Positions 1 to 11,031 of a stretch of DNA of 64,000 nt are shown here, piece after piece; positions within the stretch are counted from its first letter, which is position 1, and every line of letters begins with the position of its first letter. Both the position numbers and the translations under genes were made by a program. The DNA comes from Burkholderiales bacterium 8X (GTDB lineage Bacteria; Pseudomonadota; Gammaproteobacteria; Burkholderiales; Burkholderiaceae_C), in NCBI GenBank assembly GCA_902506565.1, contig LR732703.1:3516256-3580255 (forward strand). The letters run 5' to 3'. The notes beneath the pieces are model-generated. The model made no database searches. It had not been told where the DNA came from and was given only the letters and a program-made list of their open reading frames with translations.

Positions 1-68
<68 letters not shown>

Positions 69-110
69 ATGCGCGGGATTCTAGTGGCGGCAAGTCTGCC
101 CGCAGCCGCC

Positions 111-1115
111 CTACTTCCGATGACTCAGGGCGTTGGTCACCAGCCGGGAGGTGATGTCGACGATCTGGATCATGCGGTCGTACGGCATGCGCGTCGGGCC
201 GATGACGCCCAGCGTACCGACGACCTCGCCATTGACCTCATAGCTCGCGCTCACGATCGAGAGATCCTCGAACGGAACGACCTTGCTCTCGCCGCCGATG
301 AAGATCCGCACGCCTTCGGCTTGACTCGAGACATCCAGCAGGCGCATCAGCTGCGCCTTCTGTTCGAAGAGCTCGAACGCCCTGCGCAAATGGCTCATGT
401 CGCTCGAGAAGTCGGTGACCGAAAGCAGGTTGCGCTCTCCGGAGATCACCACTTCCTCCTGCTTCTCGCTCATTACTTCGGCGCTCACGTTGACGGCGGC
501 CTGCATCAATGCGGCGATCTCGCCGCGAAGCTGTTCGACTTCGGACTTGAGGCGGTCGCGCACCTGTTCGAGCGACAGGCCCGCGAAGTGCGTGTTGATG
601 TAGTTGGCCGCCTCGACCAATTGCGATTGCGTGTAGTCGACTTCCGGAAAGATCACCCGGTTCTGAACGTCGCCGTCCGGCGAGACGATGATGACCAGGA
701 GACGTCGGTCGGCCAGGCGCAGGAACTCGATCTGCTTGAACGCGGTCGGCCGGCGCGGCGCCATGACCACGCCGACGAATTGCGACAGGCTGGACAAGAG
801 GTTGGCCGCGTTCGCGATCACCTTCTGGGGCTGGTCGGGCGGAAGGCTGGGCGTCGCGAATTGCTCGCGCTGCGCCGTGAGCATCGTGTCGACGAAGAGC
901 CGGTAGCCGCGTGCGGTCGGTATGCGGCCTGCCGAGGTGTGCGGACTCGCGATGAGGCCGAGATCCTCGAGGTCGGACATCACGTTCCGGATGGTCGCCG
1001 GCGAGAGCTCGAGACCCGATGCGCGGGAGAGCGTTCGAGAGCCGACCGGTGTCCCGTCGGCGATATATCGCTCGACCAAAGCCTTCAGCAGCAACTTGGC
1101 GCGATCGTCCAGCAT
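111..1115 (-). CDS. hrcA: Heat-inducible transcription repressor HrcA
   Basis: HrcA is the repressor of class I heat-shock genes. It binds the CIRCE operator and is kept active by GroEL. The 334-residue protein has the family's usual length. An N-terminal winged-helix region (about residues 1-75) carries the typical [11 protein letters not shown] and [14 protein letters not shown] segments. A GAF-like central domain and a dimerisation insert follow. The gene is divergent from nadK with only about 28 bases between the starts, and no CIRCE copy is visible there, so autoregulation is not evident. A perfect CIRCE element lies in this window upstream of rpoH (34904-34930), which makes rpoH a predicted HrcA target. 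Confidence 0.97.
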   Translation of the reverse strand: MLDDRAKLLLKALVERYIADGTPVGSRTLSRASGLELSPATIRNVMSDLEDLGLIASPHTSAGRIPTARGYRLFVDTMLTAQREQFATPSLPPDQPQKVIANAANLLSSLSQFVGVVMAPRRPTAFKQIEFLRLADRRLLVIIVSPDGDVQNRVIFPEVDYTQSQLVEAANYINTHFAGLSLEQVRDRLKSEVEQLRGEIAALMQAAVNVSAEVMSEKQEEVVISGERNLLSVTDFSSDMSHLRRAFELFEQKAQLMRLLDVSSQAEGVRIFIGGESKVVPFEDLSIVSASYEVNGEVVGTLGVIGPTRMPYDRMIQIVDITSRLVTNALSHRK

Positions 1116-1143
1116 CGATTGATTTTAGTGTTGTAATTTGTAC

Positions 1144-2034
1144 ATGACATGCCGCTTCAAGAAGGTCGCGCTCATCGGCAAGTACCAGGCAACGGGCGCA
1201 CGGACCGACGGCGGAGCGCTCGACGACATCATGGAAGGCATCGCGTCGTTCCTGGAGTCGCAGGGTTGCGAAGTCTTCGTCGAGGCTTCGCATGCGGGCG
1301 ATCGGCAGGCTTCCCGTCATCGTGCCTTGACGGTCGAGGAAATCGGCGCGGAGTGTGACCTCGGCCTCGTGGTCGGCGGCGACGGAACCATGCTGGGCAT
1401 CGGTCGCCAGATGGCTTGCCACGGCACGCCGCTCATCGGCATCAACCGCGGCCGGCTCGGCTTCATCACCGACATCTCGCTCGATGCCTACCAGACCACG
1501 CTGGTGCCGATGCTGGCAGGCGACTACGAGGAAGACCATCGCAGCCTGATCCAGGCCCGAGTCCTCCGGGGCAACGAAATCGTTTTCGAGGCCCTGGCGA
1601 TGAACGACGTGGTCGTCAATCGCGGCGCGACTTCCGGAATGGTCGAACTTCGGGTCACCGTCGGCAGCCACTTCGTCGCCAATCAGCGCGCCGACGGCCT
1701 CATCATCGCCACGCCGACCGGATCGACCGCGTACGCCCTGTCGGCCGGCGGTCCGCTGCTGCACCCGGCGGTGCCTGGCTGGGTGCTGGTGCCGATCGCG
1801 CCGCATACGCTTTCGAACCGACCCATCCTGCTGCCGGACGCCGAGGAAATCTCGATGGAACTGGTCGGCGGTCGGGATGCGAGCGCCAATTTCGACATGC
1901 AGTCGCTGGCCTCGCTGGCGATCGGCGATCGAGTGGTCGTGCGCCGCTCGGACTATCGGGTCCGGTTTCTGCATCCGAAGGGATGGAGTTACTTCGACAC
2001 CCTTCGCAAGAAGCTGCATTGGAATGAAAAGTAG
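1144..2034 (+). CDS. nadK: NAD kinase
   Basis: This enzyme phosphorylates NAD to NADP in the cytoplasm using ATP. The 296-residue protein shows the diagnostic GGDGTMLG motif near residue 80 and the [17 protein letters not shown] block of the C-terminal domain. The ATG at 1144 ([14 protein letters not shown]) fits the family N terminus. A TTG at 1138 would add two residues. It is divergent from hrcA and followed 27 bases later by recN, a gene order common in Betaproteobacteria. Confidence 0.96.
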   Translation: MTCRFKKVALIGKYQATGARTDGGALDDIMEGIASFLESQGCEVFVEASHAGDRQASRHRALTVEEIGAECDLGLVVGGDGTMLGIGRQMACHGTPLIGINRGRLGFITDISLDAYQTTLVPMLAGDYEEDHRSLIQARVLRGNEIVFEALAMNDVVVNRGATSGMVELRVTVGSHFVANQRADGLIIATPTGSTAYALSAGGPLLHPAVPGWVLVPIAPHTLSNRPILLPDAEEISMELVGGRDASANFDMQSLASLAIGDRVVVRRSDYRVRFLHPKGWSYFDTLRKKLHWNEK

Positions 2035-2061
2035 CCACCTGCAGCAGGGGAGAAATCAAGA

Positions 2062-3747
2062 ATGGCATTGAGGCGCATCACCTTGCGCGATTTCGTCATC
2101 GTGCGGTCGCTCGAACTGGATCTGTCCGGCGGCTTCACGGTGTTGACCGGCGAGACCGGCGCCGGCAAGTCGATCCTGATCGACGCTCTCCAGCTCGCCC
2201 TCGGCAACCGCGCCGACTCCGGCGCGGTGCGGGAAGGCGCTGAACGGCTCGACGTCAGCGCCGAATTCGACGCCGATGCGTCGCTCGCCGAATGGCTGGA
2301 CCAGGGCGGGTTCGACACCGGCGACGGATTGCTGCTGCTGCGCCGCACGGTCGACCTGCAGGGTCGCAGCCGCGGCTGGATCAACGGCAGCCCGGCAACG
2401 GCTGCCCAGTTGCGCGACCTGGGCGAACACCTGCTGGACATTCACGGCCAGCACGCCTGGCAGAGCCTGACCCGGGCGGATGCCGTGCGCGGCTTGCTCG
2501 ACGCCTACGCCGGCGCCAGCACGGACGCGCTCCAGCAGGCATGGGACCGATGGCGCCATGCGCTTGCCGCTCTGGACGCCGCCCGCTCGTCGCAGGAAAC
2601 CCTGCTGCGCGAACGCGAGCGGCTGCAGTGGCAGATCGCCGAGCTGGCGAAGCTCGCGCCCGGCGTCGGCGAATGGGAGGAGCTTTCGGCGAACCACACG
2701 CGCGTCTCCAATTCGCAATCCCTGATCGAGGCGGCCGAGGCCGCGTCGCTCGCGCTCGAAGACGACGACCACGGCGCGCTGGCGGCGCTGCACCGGGCCA
2801 TGACCGGCCTGCAGGGCTGCGAGCACATCGAGCCGGAATTCAAAGCCCTGGGCGATGTGCTCGCCTCGGCCATCGCCCAGGCTTCCGATGCCGCGCATTC
2901 GCTGCACGGCTACCTGCGCGAAGCCGATACCGATCCGCGAAGGCTTGCCGAACTCGACGAGCGGATGTCGCTTTGGATGTCGATGGCGCGTCGCTACAAG
3001 CGCCCCCCGGCGGATCTGCCGGTCTTGCTGTCCGGCTGGCAGGCAGAACTCGCGACCTTGGACGCTCAGTCGGACCTCGACGCGCTCCAACGTGCCGAGC
3101 ACGACGCCAGGCAACACTATTCGAAGGAGGCCGAAGCGCTTTCGAAGCTGCGCAAGAAGGCGGCGCCCCGGTTGAGCCAGGCCGTCACCGAGGCCATGCA
3201 GGGGCTCGGCATGAACGGCGGCCGCTTCGAGGCCGATCTCCAGCGCCTCGCCGAGCCGTCGCGCGCCGGACTGGACGACGTGAGCTTCCTGGTGAGCGGA
3301 CATCCGGGTGCGACGCCGAGGCCAATCGGCAAGGTGGCTTCGGGCGGCGAGCTCTCGCGGATCGCCCTCGCCATCGCGGTCACCACGAGCCAGCTCGGAA
3401 CGGCCGGCACCCTGATCTTCGACGAGGTGGATGCAGGCGTCGGCGGCGCCGTGGCCGACACGGTCGGCCAGCTGATGCAGCGCCTGGGCCGCGATCGGCA
3501 GGTGCTCGCGGTCACCCATCTTCCGCAGGTGGCGGCGCGGGCGGACCATCACCTGGTCGTGGCCAAGCGCCCTTCTGCCGACAAGAAGGGCGGCGCGGTG
3601 CGAACCGAAAGCAGCGTGTCGGCCCTGGACGCAGACGGTCGTGCTCGCGAGATCGCGCGCATGCTCGGCGGCGAGCGGATCTCGTCGACCACGATGGCGC
3701 ATGCACGCGAACTGCTCGGCAAGCCGGAGGCGGAGGCCGCACCTTGA
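2062..3747 (+). CDS. recN: DNA repair protein RecN
   Basis: RecN is an SMC-like ATPase that acts early in double-strand break repair by recombination. The 561-residue protein has an N-terminal Walker A motif (GETGAGKS, about residues 30-37), a long helical middle region, and a C-terminal signature ([12 protein letters not shown]) with Walker B ([12 protein letters not shown]). These are the halves of a head domain separated by the coiled-coil arm. A GGGGAGAA-type ribosome site precedes the ATG. The stop overlaps the TTG start of rapZ (TTGA), so the two genes are probably translationally coupled. Confidence 0.96.
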   Translation: MALRRITLRDFVIVRSLELDLSGGFTVLTGETGAGKSILIDALQLALGNRADSGAVREGAERLDVSAEFDADASLAEWLDQGGFDTGDGLLLLRRTVDLQGRSRGWINGSPATAAQLRDLGEHLLDIHGQHAWQSLTRADAVRGLLDAYAGASTDALQQAWDRWRHALAALDAARSSQETLLRERERLQWQIAELAKLAPGVGEWEELSANHTRVSNSQSLIEAAEAASLALEDDDHGALAALHRAMTGLQGCEHIEPEFKALGDVLASAIAQASDAAHSLHGYLREADTDPRRLAELDERMSLWMSMARRYKRPPADLPVLLSGWQAELATLDAQSDLDALQRAEHDARQHYSKEAEALSKLRKKAAPRLSQAVTEAMQGLGMNGGRFEADLQRLAEPSRAGLDDVSFLVSGHPGATPRPIGKVASGGELSRIALAIAVTTSQLGTAGTLIFDEVDAGVGGAVADTVGQLMQRLGRDRQVLAVTHLPQVAARADHHLVVAKRPSADKKGGAVRTESSVSALDADGRAREIARMLGGERISSTTMAHARELLGKPEAEAAP

Positions 3748-4619
3748 ATCTCGAACTCGTTCTCATCACCGGCATGTCCGGTTCGGGCAAGTCGGTCGCC
3801 TTGCATGCGCTGGAGGATGCCGGCTATTACTGCGTCGACAACCTGCCGCCCGAATTGCTTTCTGCGTTCATCGATCTTCAACGCCAGCAGTCGGCATCGC
3901 GGGTCGCCATCGCCATGGATGTTCGCAGCGGCGTCTCGCTGCCCCTGGTTCCACCGCAGCTCGACGCCTTGCGCAAGGACGGGGTCTCGATGCGCTCCCT
4001 GTTCCTCGACTCGACCACCGACGCGCTGGTGCGGCGCTACTCGGAAACCCGCCGGCGTCATCCGCTCTCCCGCCAGGAGGGCCGAACCGACGCGCCCGAG
4101 CAGCAGCGGGTGCTGATGCAAGCCATCGAACTCGAGCGCGAACTGCTGTCCGACCTGCGCGATGGCGCCGATGTCATCGACACCAGCCTGATCCGGCCGG
4201 CGCAATTGCAAAGCTACGTGAAGGCGCTGATCGCGGCACCCGAAAGCACGTTGACCCTGGTGTTCGAATCCTTCGCCTTCAAGCGAGGTGTTCCGCTCGA
4301 CGCCGACTATGTGTTCGACGTGCGGATGCTGCCGAATCCCCATTACGTGCCGGCGCTGCGAGCACTGACCGGGCGGGATGCGGCGGTGGTCGAATGGCTG
4401 CGGGAGCACGAGGATGTCGGACGGATGTACAACGACATCGAGCATTTCCTCGAGCGCTGGCTGGACGTCCTGGCTCGGGACCACCGAAGCTACGTCACGG
4501 TGGCGATCGGCTGCACCGGCGGCCAGCACCGCTCGGTGTTCCTGGTGGAGCAGTTGGCGCGGGGCTTCGGTGCCCGCTGGGCGGCCTTGAAGAGGCATCG
4601 CGAGCTCGACGCCACCTGA
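3744..4619 (+). CDS. rapZ: RNase adapter protein RapZ (YvcJ family nucleotide-binding protein)
   Basis: RapZ-family proteins bind nucleotides. In enterobacteria RapZ guides RNase E to the small RNA GlmZ and so tunes glucosamine-6-phosphate synthesis. The 291-residue product begins at a TTG overlapping the recN stop and reads [17 protein letters not shown], with Walker A at residues 10-17. The conserved [12 protein letters not shown] block and the C-terminal [14 protein letters not shown] segment are present. In many Proteobacteria the gene follows hprK/ptsN. Here it follows recN, and no PTS gene is in the window, so the function of the homolog here is inferred only from family. Confidence 0.93.
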   Translation: MNLELVLITGMSGSGKSVALHALEDAGYYCVDNLPPELLSAFIDLQRQQSASRVAIAMDVRSGVSLPLVPPQLDALRKDGVSMRSLFLDSTTDALVRRYSETRRRHPLSRQEGRTDAPEQQRVLMQAIELERELLSDLRDGADVIDTSLIRPAQLQSYVKALIAAPESTLTLVFESFAFKRGVPLDADYVFDVRMLPNPHYVPALRALTGRDAAVVEWLREHEDVGRMYNDIEHFLERWLDVLARDHRSYVTVAIGCTGGQHRSVFLVEQLARGFGARWAALKRHRELDAT

Positions 4620-4628
4620 GTGCGTCGG

Positions 4629-5723
4629 TCAGGGTGCGCCGGGCGACCCTTGCGCGGCTTCCAGCAGCTTTCGCATCGGCGTCGGCAGGCCCAGCTTGCG
4701 CCACTCGGCCGCGGTGAACCATCGGCCGACTTCGCCCGGGCGAGAATTTGTGGCGCACATCGCGACCACCGGATGAAGGTGCAGGTCCTTGTGGGTCAGG
4801 ACGTGCCTGAAGACCGGCTCCTCGGTGATCGGCCGAATAGTCGATTCGCCGGCGGCGGCAATGAGCGCATCGAGGCTCTCGAAGAGCGGAAGGGCATGAA
4901 GACCGGCCCAGATGCCGGTTGCCGGACGCTTCTCCAGCCAGACTCGCCCTTCGCCATCGCGCGCATGCAGCAGCCAGAGCGATTGCGCGCTTCGCTTCAG
5001 CTTCCTGGTCTTTACCGGGAACCGCTCCGGATCGCCCTCGCGCAAGGCGACACACGCATCGTTCACCGGGCAGAGCAGGCAGGTCGGCTTGCGAGGCAGG
5101 CAGATCGTGGCACCCAGGTCCATGAGGCCTTGCGTGTACGACGCGATCGCGGCCGGATCGTCGGCCCGCGGCAGCAAGCTCGTGGCTCGATCCCAGAGCG
5201 CATTCACCTGCTTCGCCTGCGACAGGTCAGCGCCCCATCCGAGCACGCGCGTCAACACCCGCTTCACGTTGCCGTCCAGGATCGCGACGCGCTCGCCGAA
5301 GCAGAAAGCGGCGATCGCGGCGGCGGTCGAGCGTCCGATGCCGGGAAGCGTTTCGAGTGGTGCTGCCGTGCGAGGGAACTCCCCGCCGAAGCGCTCGACG
5401 ATCTCCTGGGCGCAGCGGTGCATGTTTCGGGCGCGGCTGTAGTAGCCGAGCCCGCTCCACAAACCGAGCACCTCGTCCTCGCTGCCGGCAGCCAGCGCGC
5501 CGACGGTCGGGAAGCGATCGAGAAAGCGCTCGAAGTAGCCCAGTACCGTGCTGACCTGGGTCTGTTGCAGCATGACCTCGGAAAGCCACACCCGATAGGG
5601 ATCTCGCGTGTTCTGCCAGGGCAGCTGGCTTCGGCCGTGTGTTCGCTGCCAGGCGACGATGCGGGCGTGGAAGCGGTCGTTCGTCGCCGAAGAATCGATC
5701 GGCTGCTCGACCTCAGGCCGCAC
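4629..5723 (-). CDS. mutY: A/G-specific adenine glycosylase MutY
   Basis: MutY removes adenine mispaired with 8-oxoguanine and works with MutM (7751-8566) in the GO repair system. The 364-residue protein contains the catalytic Glu region (SEVMLQQTQV), the helix-hairpin-helix LPGIGRSTAAAI, the catalytic Asp in AILDGNVKRVL, and an iron-sulfur ligand set C-X6-C-X2-C-X5-C after residue 200. A C-terminal NUDIX-like 8-oxoG recognition domain follows. It starts at a GTG that overlaps the end of the upstream dynamin-like gene by 11 bases. No better start is visible, which suggests translational coupling. Confidence 0.95.
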   Translation of the reverse strand: MRPEVEQPIDSSATNDRFHARIVAWQRTHGRSQLPWQNTRDPYRVWLSEVMLQQTQVSTVLGYFERFLDRFPTVGALAAGSEDEVLGLWSGLGYYSRARNMHRCAQEIVERFGGEFPRTAAPLETLPGIGRSTAAAIAAFCFGERVAILDGNVKRVLTRVLGWGADLSQAKQVNALWDRATSLLPRADDPAAIASYTQGLMDLGATICLPRKPTCLLCPVNDACVALREGDPERFPVKTRKLKRSAQSLWLLHARDGEGRVWLEKRPATGIWAGLHALPLFESLDALIAAAGESTIRPITEEPVFRHVLTHKDLHLHPVVAMCATNSRPGEVGRWFTAAEWRKLGLPTPMRKLLEAAQGSPGAP

Positions 5724-7677
5724 TGAGTTCGGTTCGCTGCGCGGGCGCGCTGTTGGGCGGCTCGTTGCTGGTCAAGAGCGCCGTGAATTCACCGAGCCGC
5801 ACGTTGAGTTCGGTCAGGCCGCTTTCCTGGGCGGCAAGCTCGGCCAGGCGCTCCTCGAGGTTGCCCGCCGCACTCTGGATGCGCTCGACGGCCTCGATGC
5901 GCTTGGTGAAGTTGCGCCGACGTTCCTTGAGCTGCGCATCGAGCTGGGCGCCTGCACCCTTGCTCCAGCGCTCGACCTCGGTCATCGCCGCCTCGTTCAC
6001 CACCCGCAACCGGCTGGAAAGCGCCCGCACCAGCTTGTCGCAGAAGTCGGGCTGCGCCAGCTTGAGGATGTTGCCGATGCCGAGGTAGTGGATATGGCTC
6101 TTTTCAATCTGGCTCAGCTGCTCCTGGAAGCTTGCCAAGTCCGGCTCGGCCGGCGCCTGCAATGCAAAGCCGTGCTCGGCGTTGAGCTGGCGGAAGGTCG
6201 CGTGCAGCATCGACTGGATCTCGCCGGTGGTCGCCTGCACTTCGCGCAGGTTGTTGCGCAGCGAATCGAAGGTTTCACCGTAGACCTTGCGCACGTTGAG
6301 CTTGACGCCAGGCCGCTTCAGCGCCGCCGCCAGCCGACCCATGTCGGCCTTGAGCGCCGTGCTGCCGAGCACCGCATATACCTCGCGCAGCAGCTTGCCC
6401 TGCACCGACCGCAGCGCCAGGATGCGCGCATTGCTGCCTTCGAACTCGGCTTGCTCCTGCTCGATGCGCCCCCGCATGTGGCGGATGACGGATACGTTCT
6501 TGCCGCGAAGACCCTGCAGCTCGATGGCCTGCTCGGACAGGTCGCGTTGGCGAACCTTGATGAGGCGGCCGGCCTCGGCGCGCAATCCGGCGATGCCGGC
6601 ATCGACCGCCAGCCGCAGCATCTTTTCGCGATTGCCGAGCAAGCCTTCGCCCAGCACCGACTCCAGGCCCGGCAGACGGCTCGCCTGCAGCAGCGGGATG
6701 TCGCGGCGGATCTTGGCCTGCAGGCCCTTCTGCGCAGAAACCGGCAGCACCTGGTGCAGCGGAACGCCCAGGATCTCGGCCGCGCCGCGGCGCTGGCTTT
6801 GAACCTGCGCCTCGATCTGCGCGGGCGTGCTCAGGGTGTCCCACATGGTGTCGATCTTGTTCAACACCACGATCCGCGTGTCGCGCGCATCGCTTTCGGT
6901 AATCAAATGCTCGCGCCAGATGGCGAGGTCGGATCGCGTGACGCCGGTATCGGCGCCCAGGATGAACACGACGGCATGCGCCTGCGGAATCAGGCTGACC
7001 GTCAGCTCGGGTTCGGCGCCGATCGCGTTCAAGCCGGGCGTATCCAGGATGACCAGCCCTTGCTCCAGCAGCGGATGCGGCATGTTGAGCAAGGCATGGC
7101 GCCAGCGCGGGATCTCGACCTTGCCCTCGGCATCGGGCACCGGGTTGTCGTCCGGCGAGTCGTCGCTCCAGAAGCCGAGCGCCCGGGCTTCTTCGAGCGG
7201 CACCCAGATGACCTCGGCCACCTTGCTCATGGTGCGGGACAGTTCCTCGGCATCCTCGACGTCGATCGGTATCTCGGTCCAGCGTTCGGATTCGGTGCGC
7301 CAATGGGCGAGCGAATGCGGCTCCAGCCGGGTTTCGATCGGCAAGAGGCGCAGGCCCGGCATGTAGGCGGCGTCGTAGCCGAGCTCGGTCGGGCACATCG
7401 TGGTGCGGCCCGCGCTCGCCGGCATGATGCGCCGGCCGTAGCTGGCAAAGAAGATGGCGTTGATCAGCTCGGACTTGCCGCGCGAGAACTCTGCAACGAA
7501 GGCCACCATCACCTTGCTGGTGCGCATCTGGGCTTCGAGTTCCTGCAGGCGTTCAGCCACGCTCTGGTCGAGCAACTCGTTCTCGCCCAGCCAGCGCGAG
7601 AGCCATTTGAGGCGTTGCGCGAAATTGCGCCGCCAGACGCCGTGCTGGTCGAGTTGCTGATTGAAGGAACGTGTCAA
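5713..7677 (-). CDS. Dynamin-like GTPase
   Basis: A 654-residue large GTPase of the bacterial dynamin-like family. The G1 motif lies in AEFSRGKSELINAIFF (about residues 63-78), a G2 threonine in AGRTTMCPTEL, G3 in ILDTPGLNAIG, and G4 in VVLNKIDTMWD. Long helical segments rich in Glu, Gln and Arg follow, as expected for a stalk. I see no transmembrane segment. Family members act in membrane remodelling or stress protection, but the role of this one is unknown. The apparent start is TTG, with a possible -10 (TATATT at 7705-7710) upstream. It is followed by mutY with an 11-base overlap. Confidence 0.85.
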   Translation of the reverse strand: MTRSFNQQLDQHGVWRRNFAQRLKWLSRWLGENELLDQSVAERLQELEAQMRTSKVMVAFVAEFSRGKSELINAIFFASYGRRIMPASAGRTTMCPTELGYDAAYMPGLRLLPIETRLEPHSLAHWRTESERWTEIPIDVEDAEELSRTMSKVAEVIWVPLEEARALGFWSDDSPDDNPVPDAEGKVEIPRWRHALLNMPHPLLEQGLVILDTPGLNAIGAEPELTVSLIPQAHAVVFILGADTGVTRSDLAIWREHLITESDARDTRIVVLNKIDTMWDTLSTPAQIEAQVQSQRRGAAEILGVPLHQVLPVSAQKGLQAKIRRDIPLLQASRLPGLESVLGEGLLGNREKMLRLAVDAGIAGLRAEAGRLIKVRQRDLSEQAIELQGLRGKNVSVIRHMRGRIEQEQAEFEGSNARILALRSVQGKLLREVYAVLGSTALKADMGRLAAALKRPGVKLNVRKVYGETFDSLRNNLREVQATTGEIQSMLHATFRQLNAEHGFALQAPAEPDLASFQEQLSQIEKSHIHYLGIGNILKLAQPDFCDKLVRALSSRLRVVNEAAMTEVERWSKGAGAQLDAQLKERRRNFTKRIEAVERIQSAAGNLEERLAELAAQESGLTELNVRLGEFTALLTSNEPPNSAPAQRTELSAA

Positions 7678-7750
7678 GGGGAATGGGCCCGGGAGTGCTT
7701 ACAAAATATAGCATTGGCCTCGCCTTGCGAACCGCCTTGGCCGTCAGCTT

Positions 7751-8566
7751 TCAATACTTTTGGCACGTGGGGCAAAAATAAGTCGACCGTTGGCCCTGCT
7801 TCATCCACCGGATCGGCGTGAGGCACACCCGGCAAGGCTCGCCGGCGCGATCGTAGACATTGGCCTCCAGCTGGAAATAGCCGCTCCGGCCCTCCGAATC
7901 CGAAAAGTCGCGCAGCGTGCTGCCGCCGCGCGCAACCGCCCGCGCCAACACCTCCTTCACGGCGGCATGCAGCCGGCTTGCGCGTGGACGGCTGAGCCGC
8001 GAGGCGGACACCGTCGGCCGAATGCCTGCCAGGAACAGCGCCTCGGACGCATAGATGTTGCCGACGCCCACCACGATGTCGCCTGCCAGCAGGACCTGCT
8101 TGATGGGCGCCTTGCGCCGCCGAAGCTCGGCATGGAAGGCGGCTGCGTCGAAGCCTTCGCCGAGCGGCTCGACGCCGAGCTTGCCGAGCAGCTTGACCGC
8201 CAGCGGAGAGGCTTCGTCTTCGGCGTAGACCACCGCGCCGAAGCGCCGCGGGTCATTGAGGCGCAAGGTGCCGCGCGCGGTCACCAGGTCGAAATGATCG
8301 TGAACACCGGCGGCCGGCAATTCGGCACCGAAACGCAGGCTGCCCGACATCCCCAGGTGCATCAGGAGCAAACCCCGGTCGAGGTCGATGAGCAGGTACT
8401 TGCCGCGTCGCCGCACCTCGAGCACCGTGCGGCCGACGAGCTCCGATGGCTCGACCGCCAAGGCCCATCGCAGCGGCTTGCCGACCCGCACCGCTTCGAT
8501 CCGGGCGCCGGCGATCCGGTCGGCAAAGCCGAGCCGCGTGACCTCGACTTCGGGAAGTTCGGGCAT
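7751..8566 (-). CDS. mutM: Formamidopyrimidine-DNA glycosylase (Fpg/MutM)
   Basis: This bifunctional glycosylase/AP lyase removes 8-oxoguanine and formamidopyrimidines from DNA. The 271-residue protein starts MPELPEVE, giving the N-terminal proline nucleophile after Met removal and the catalytic Glu. It ends with the four-cysteine zinc finger (CRVC ... CPTC). The start at 8566 is fixed by the invariant PELPEVE sequence. It is divergent from the TPR gene at 8693 and lies close to mutY, so two components of the GO system sit within 4 kb. Confidence 0.97.
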   Translation of the reverse strand: MPELPEVEVTRLGFADRIAGARIEAVRVGKPLRWALAVEPSELVGRTVLEVRRRGKYLLIDLDRGLLLMHLGMSGSLRFGAELPAAGVHDHFDLVTARGTLRLNDPRRFGAVVYAEDEASPLAVKLLGKLGVEPLGEGFDAAAFHAELRRRKAPIKQVLLAGDIVVGVGNIYASEALFLAGIRPTVSASRLSRPRASRLHAAVKEVLARAVARGGSTLRDFSDSEGRSGYFQLEANVYDRAGEPCRVCLTPIRWMKQGQRSTYFCPTCQKY

Positions 8567-8692
8567 GAGAAAAGGATTCGTGTTGCAGATGAAGAAGGAA
8601 GCTGCCGGAAAGCTCGGAGCGAGCCAGCGGTGGCACGACGCGGAAGAGCCCCCTGACTCCGGCGCGAGAAAGGCTTGGATTATTATGGTTCG

Positions 8693-10540
8693 ATGACCTT
8701 TTCGCCCCGCCGATCCCGCCTTGCGGCGGCTGCGTTCCTGGCTTTGTTGGCGCTCGCGGCGGAGGCCCAACCCGGCATGCCGGCGCCCGCCGAGCCGACC
8801 AGTCCCGCTCCCATCATCAAGCCGGCCGCGCCGCCTGCGACGCCTTCCGCACCCACGACGCCGGCCGCGACGCAGCCGGAGCCCGGTGCCGATAGCCAGG
8901 GCAAGGTCTCCGCGCTGACCGCGGAACTGTTCTACGAAATCCTCATGGGCGAGCTCACCACGCGCTCGGGCGACCCCGGCTCGGGCTACGCGCTCGTGCT
9001 CGATGCCGCGCGCCGGACCAAGGACGGCAAGCTCTTCCAGCGTGCCGTCGAGATCGCCTTGCAGGCAAGGTCCGGCGATGCCGCCCTCACGGCGGCACAA
9101 GCCTGGAAGGAGACCCTGCCCGATTCGCGCGAGGCACGGCGCTTCGAGCTCCAGATCCTGATCGCGCTCAATCGCATCGGCGAGACTGCCGAGCCGCTTC
9201 GCGCCGAGCTGGCGGCCACGCCGCAGATCGAGCGGCCTTTCCTGATGGCGGTGATCGCGCGCAACTACGGCCGCGCCACCGACAAGAAGCTGGCCGCCTC
9301 GGTGGTCGAGCAGGGCCTGCGGGACGAACTCGCCAGCCCGGCCACAGGCGGCACGGCCTGGGCCACCGTCGGCAAGCTGAGGCTGGCAGCGGGCGACAAC
9401 GCCGGCGCGCTCGAAGCGGCGCAGAAAGGACAGGAACTCGATCCTTCCTCCGATGGGCCCGCGGTCCTGGCCCTGGAACTGATGGACCCGGCCCAGCCGC
9501 TGGCCGAGCCGATCGTCAAGCGCTACCTGGCCGGTCCCAAGGCGCTCCCGGAAATCCGCATCGGATACGCCCGCGTTCTCGTCGAGGGCCGGCGATTCGA
9601 CGAAGCCACCGCGGAGCTCGAATCCCTCACGGCGGCTCGTCCCGAACTGCCCGAACCCTGGCTGCTGCTCGGCAGCCTCCAGGCCCAAGGCCGAAAGGAC
9701 GCGGCAGCCGAGGCGTCGCTCAAGCGTTTCCTGGAACTGGTCAAGGCCGTGCCGGACGCCGAGGCGCGCGGCCGCAGCCAGACCCAGGCCTACCTGCTCC
9801 TCTCGCAGCTGTCGGAGCGCCGCAAGGACTTCGCGACCGCCGAGCAATGGCTCGCTCGCATCGACAACACCGACGATCTCGTCGTGGCGCAGACCCGGCG
9901 TGCCGCCCTGCTCGCGCGCCAGGGCAAGTTGCCGCAGGCCCGCGAACTGGTGCGGGGCTTGCCCGAACGAAACGCCGACGACAAGAAGGCCAAGCTGATG
10001 GCCGAGGTGCAGCTCCTGCGCGACGCCAAGCAATATCAGTCCGCCTACGACCTGCTGGCGCAGGCGAGCCTGGCATCGCCAGAGGACACCGACCTGGTCT
10101 ACGACCGCGCCATGGTCGCCGAGAAGCTCAATCGCCTGGACGAGATGGAGCGCCTCCTGCGGCGCATCATCGAGCTCAAGCCCGACAGCCAGAACGCCTA
10201 CAACGCGCTCGGCTACTCGTTCGCGGATCGCAAGATCCGGCTCGAAGAGGCGCGGACCTTGATCCAGAAGGCTGTCCAGTTGGCGCCCGAAGACCCCTTC
10301 ATCGCGGACAGCCTCGGCTGGGTCGAATTCCGGCTCGGCAATATCGACGAAGCGGTCCGCATCCTCGAGGCGGCGTACAAGCGGAGGCCCGATCCGGAGA
10401 TTGCAGCCCATCTCGGCGAGGTGCTCTGGGCCCGCGGACAGCGCGACCGGGCCGTCACGATCTGGAAGGAAGCCTCGCTGGTCGATGCCGAGAACGAAAC
10501 CCTGCAGGAGACGCTGAAGCGTCTGCGCGTGCGGCTTTGA
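8693..10540 (+). CDS. Tetratricopeptide-repeat protein, exported
   Basis: A 615-residue protein with a signal peptide ([20 protein letters not shown]) and a Pro/Ala/Thr-rich linker up to about residue 70. TPR-like helical repeats follow, clearest in the C-terminal third (for example [19 protein letters not shown] and [20 protein letters not shown]). Such proteins commonly precede lolB in Betaproteobacteria and are probably periplasmic scaffolds, but no partner is known from the sequence. The ATG at 8693 places the signal peptide correctly. The stop overlaps the TTG start of lolB (TTGA). Confidence 0.88.
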   Translation: MTFSPRRSRLAAAAFLALLALAAEAQPGMPAPAEPTSPAPIIKPAAPPATPSAPTTPAATQPEPGADSQGKVSALTAELFYEILMGELTTRSGDPGSGYALVLDAARRTKDGKLFQRAVEIALQARSGDAALTAAQAWKETLPDSREARRFELQILIALNRIGETAEPLRAELAATPQIERPFLMAVIARNYGRATDKKLAASVVEQGLRDELASPATGGTAWATVGKLRLAAGDNAGALEAAQKGQELDPSSDGPAVLALELMDPAQPLAEPIVKRYLAGPKALPEIRIGYARVLVEGRRFDEATAELESLTAARPELPEPWLLLGSLQAQGRKDAAAEASLKRFLELVKAVPDAEARGRSQTQAYLLLSQLSERRKDFATAEQWLARIDNTDDLVVAQTRRAALLARQGKLPQARELVRGLPERNADDKKAKLMAEVQLLRDAKQYQSAYDLLAQASLASPEDTDLVYDRAMVAEKLNRLDEMERLLRRIIELKPDSQNAYNALGYSFADRKIRLEEARTLIQKAVQLAPEDPFIADSLGWVEFRLGNIDEAVRILEAAYKRRPDPEIAAHLGEVLWARGQRDRAVTIWKEASLVDAENETLQETLKRLRVRL

Positions 10541-11031
10541 AACGGCGGTTGGTCCTGGGTGCCGCGGGCGCCGCCGCGTTGCTGATCGCGGGCTGCGCTG
10601 CGCCGGTTCGTCCTCGATCGGAAGGCTCGGCACTCGCCGCCTGGAGCGGGCGTCTGTCGCTGCGCATCGAGAGCGAGCCGGCCCAGACCTTCGCCGCGCT
10701 GTTCGATTTGCGCGGCGCACCGGCGGCCGGAGAACTCACGCTCACCAGCCCCATCGGAACGATCCTGGCCAAGGCCGAATGGTCGCCCGGAGAAGCCCTG
10801 CTGCGAAACGGAAGCGAGGTGCGGCGCTTCGACTCGGTGGAAGCCCTGCTCCAGAACGCGACCGGCGCCGCCATCCCGATCGAGGCGCTTTTTGCCTGGC
10901 TTGCCGGCCGCGACGAGCGCATCTCGGGATGGCAGCCCGACTTGTCGCAGGTGGCCGGCGGACGCCTGCGCGCCATCCGGGAAGCGCCGCTGCCCCGAGC
11001 CGACTTGCGCATCGTCTTCGAGCGCGCATGA
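10537..11031 (+). CDS. lolB: Outer-membrane lipoprotein insertase LolB
   Basis: LolB accepts lipoproteins from LolA and inserts them into the outer membrane. The 164-residue product starts at TTG overlapping the TPR stop and has a lipoprotein signal with lipobox LIAGC near residues 17-21. A short LolB-like beta domain follows ([32 protein letters not shown]). It is somewhat shorter than the enterobacterial protein. Position between the TPR gene and ispE is the usual betaproteobacterial arrangement. Its stop overlaps the ispE ATG (ATGA). Confidence 0.9.
   Translation: MKRRLVLGAAGAAALLIAGCAAPVRPRSEGSALAAWSGRLSLRIESEPAQTFAALFDLRGAPAAGELTLTSPIGTILAKAEWSPGEALLRNGSEVRRFDSVEALLQNATGAAIPIEALFAWLAGRDERISGWQPDLSQVAGGRLRAIREAPLPRADLRIVFERA

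Noticed and set aside
1125..1136. TTAGTGTTGTAA between hrcA and nadK as a possible CIRCE relic
   Set aside because: It lacks the 9-9-9 structure and shares only a few bases with the consensus.
238..2019. Long open frame antisense to hrcA/nadK (593 codons)
   Set aside because: High GC content produces long antisense frames. Its product is Arg/Gly/Ala/Asp-rich with no domain, while hrcA and nadK on the other frames are unmistakable. The same applies to the other long overlapping frames, for example 2056-3702, 42572-44335 and 53802-55793.
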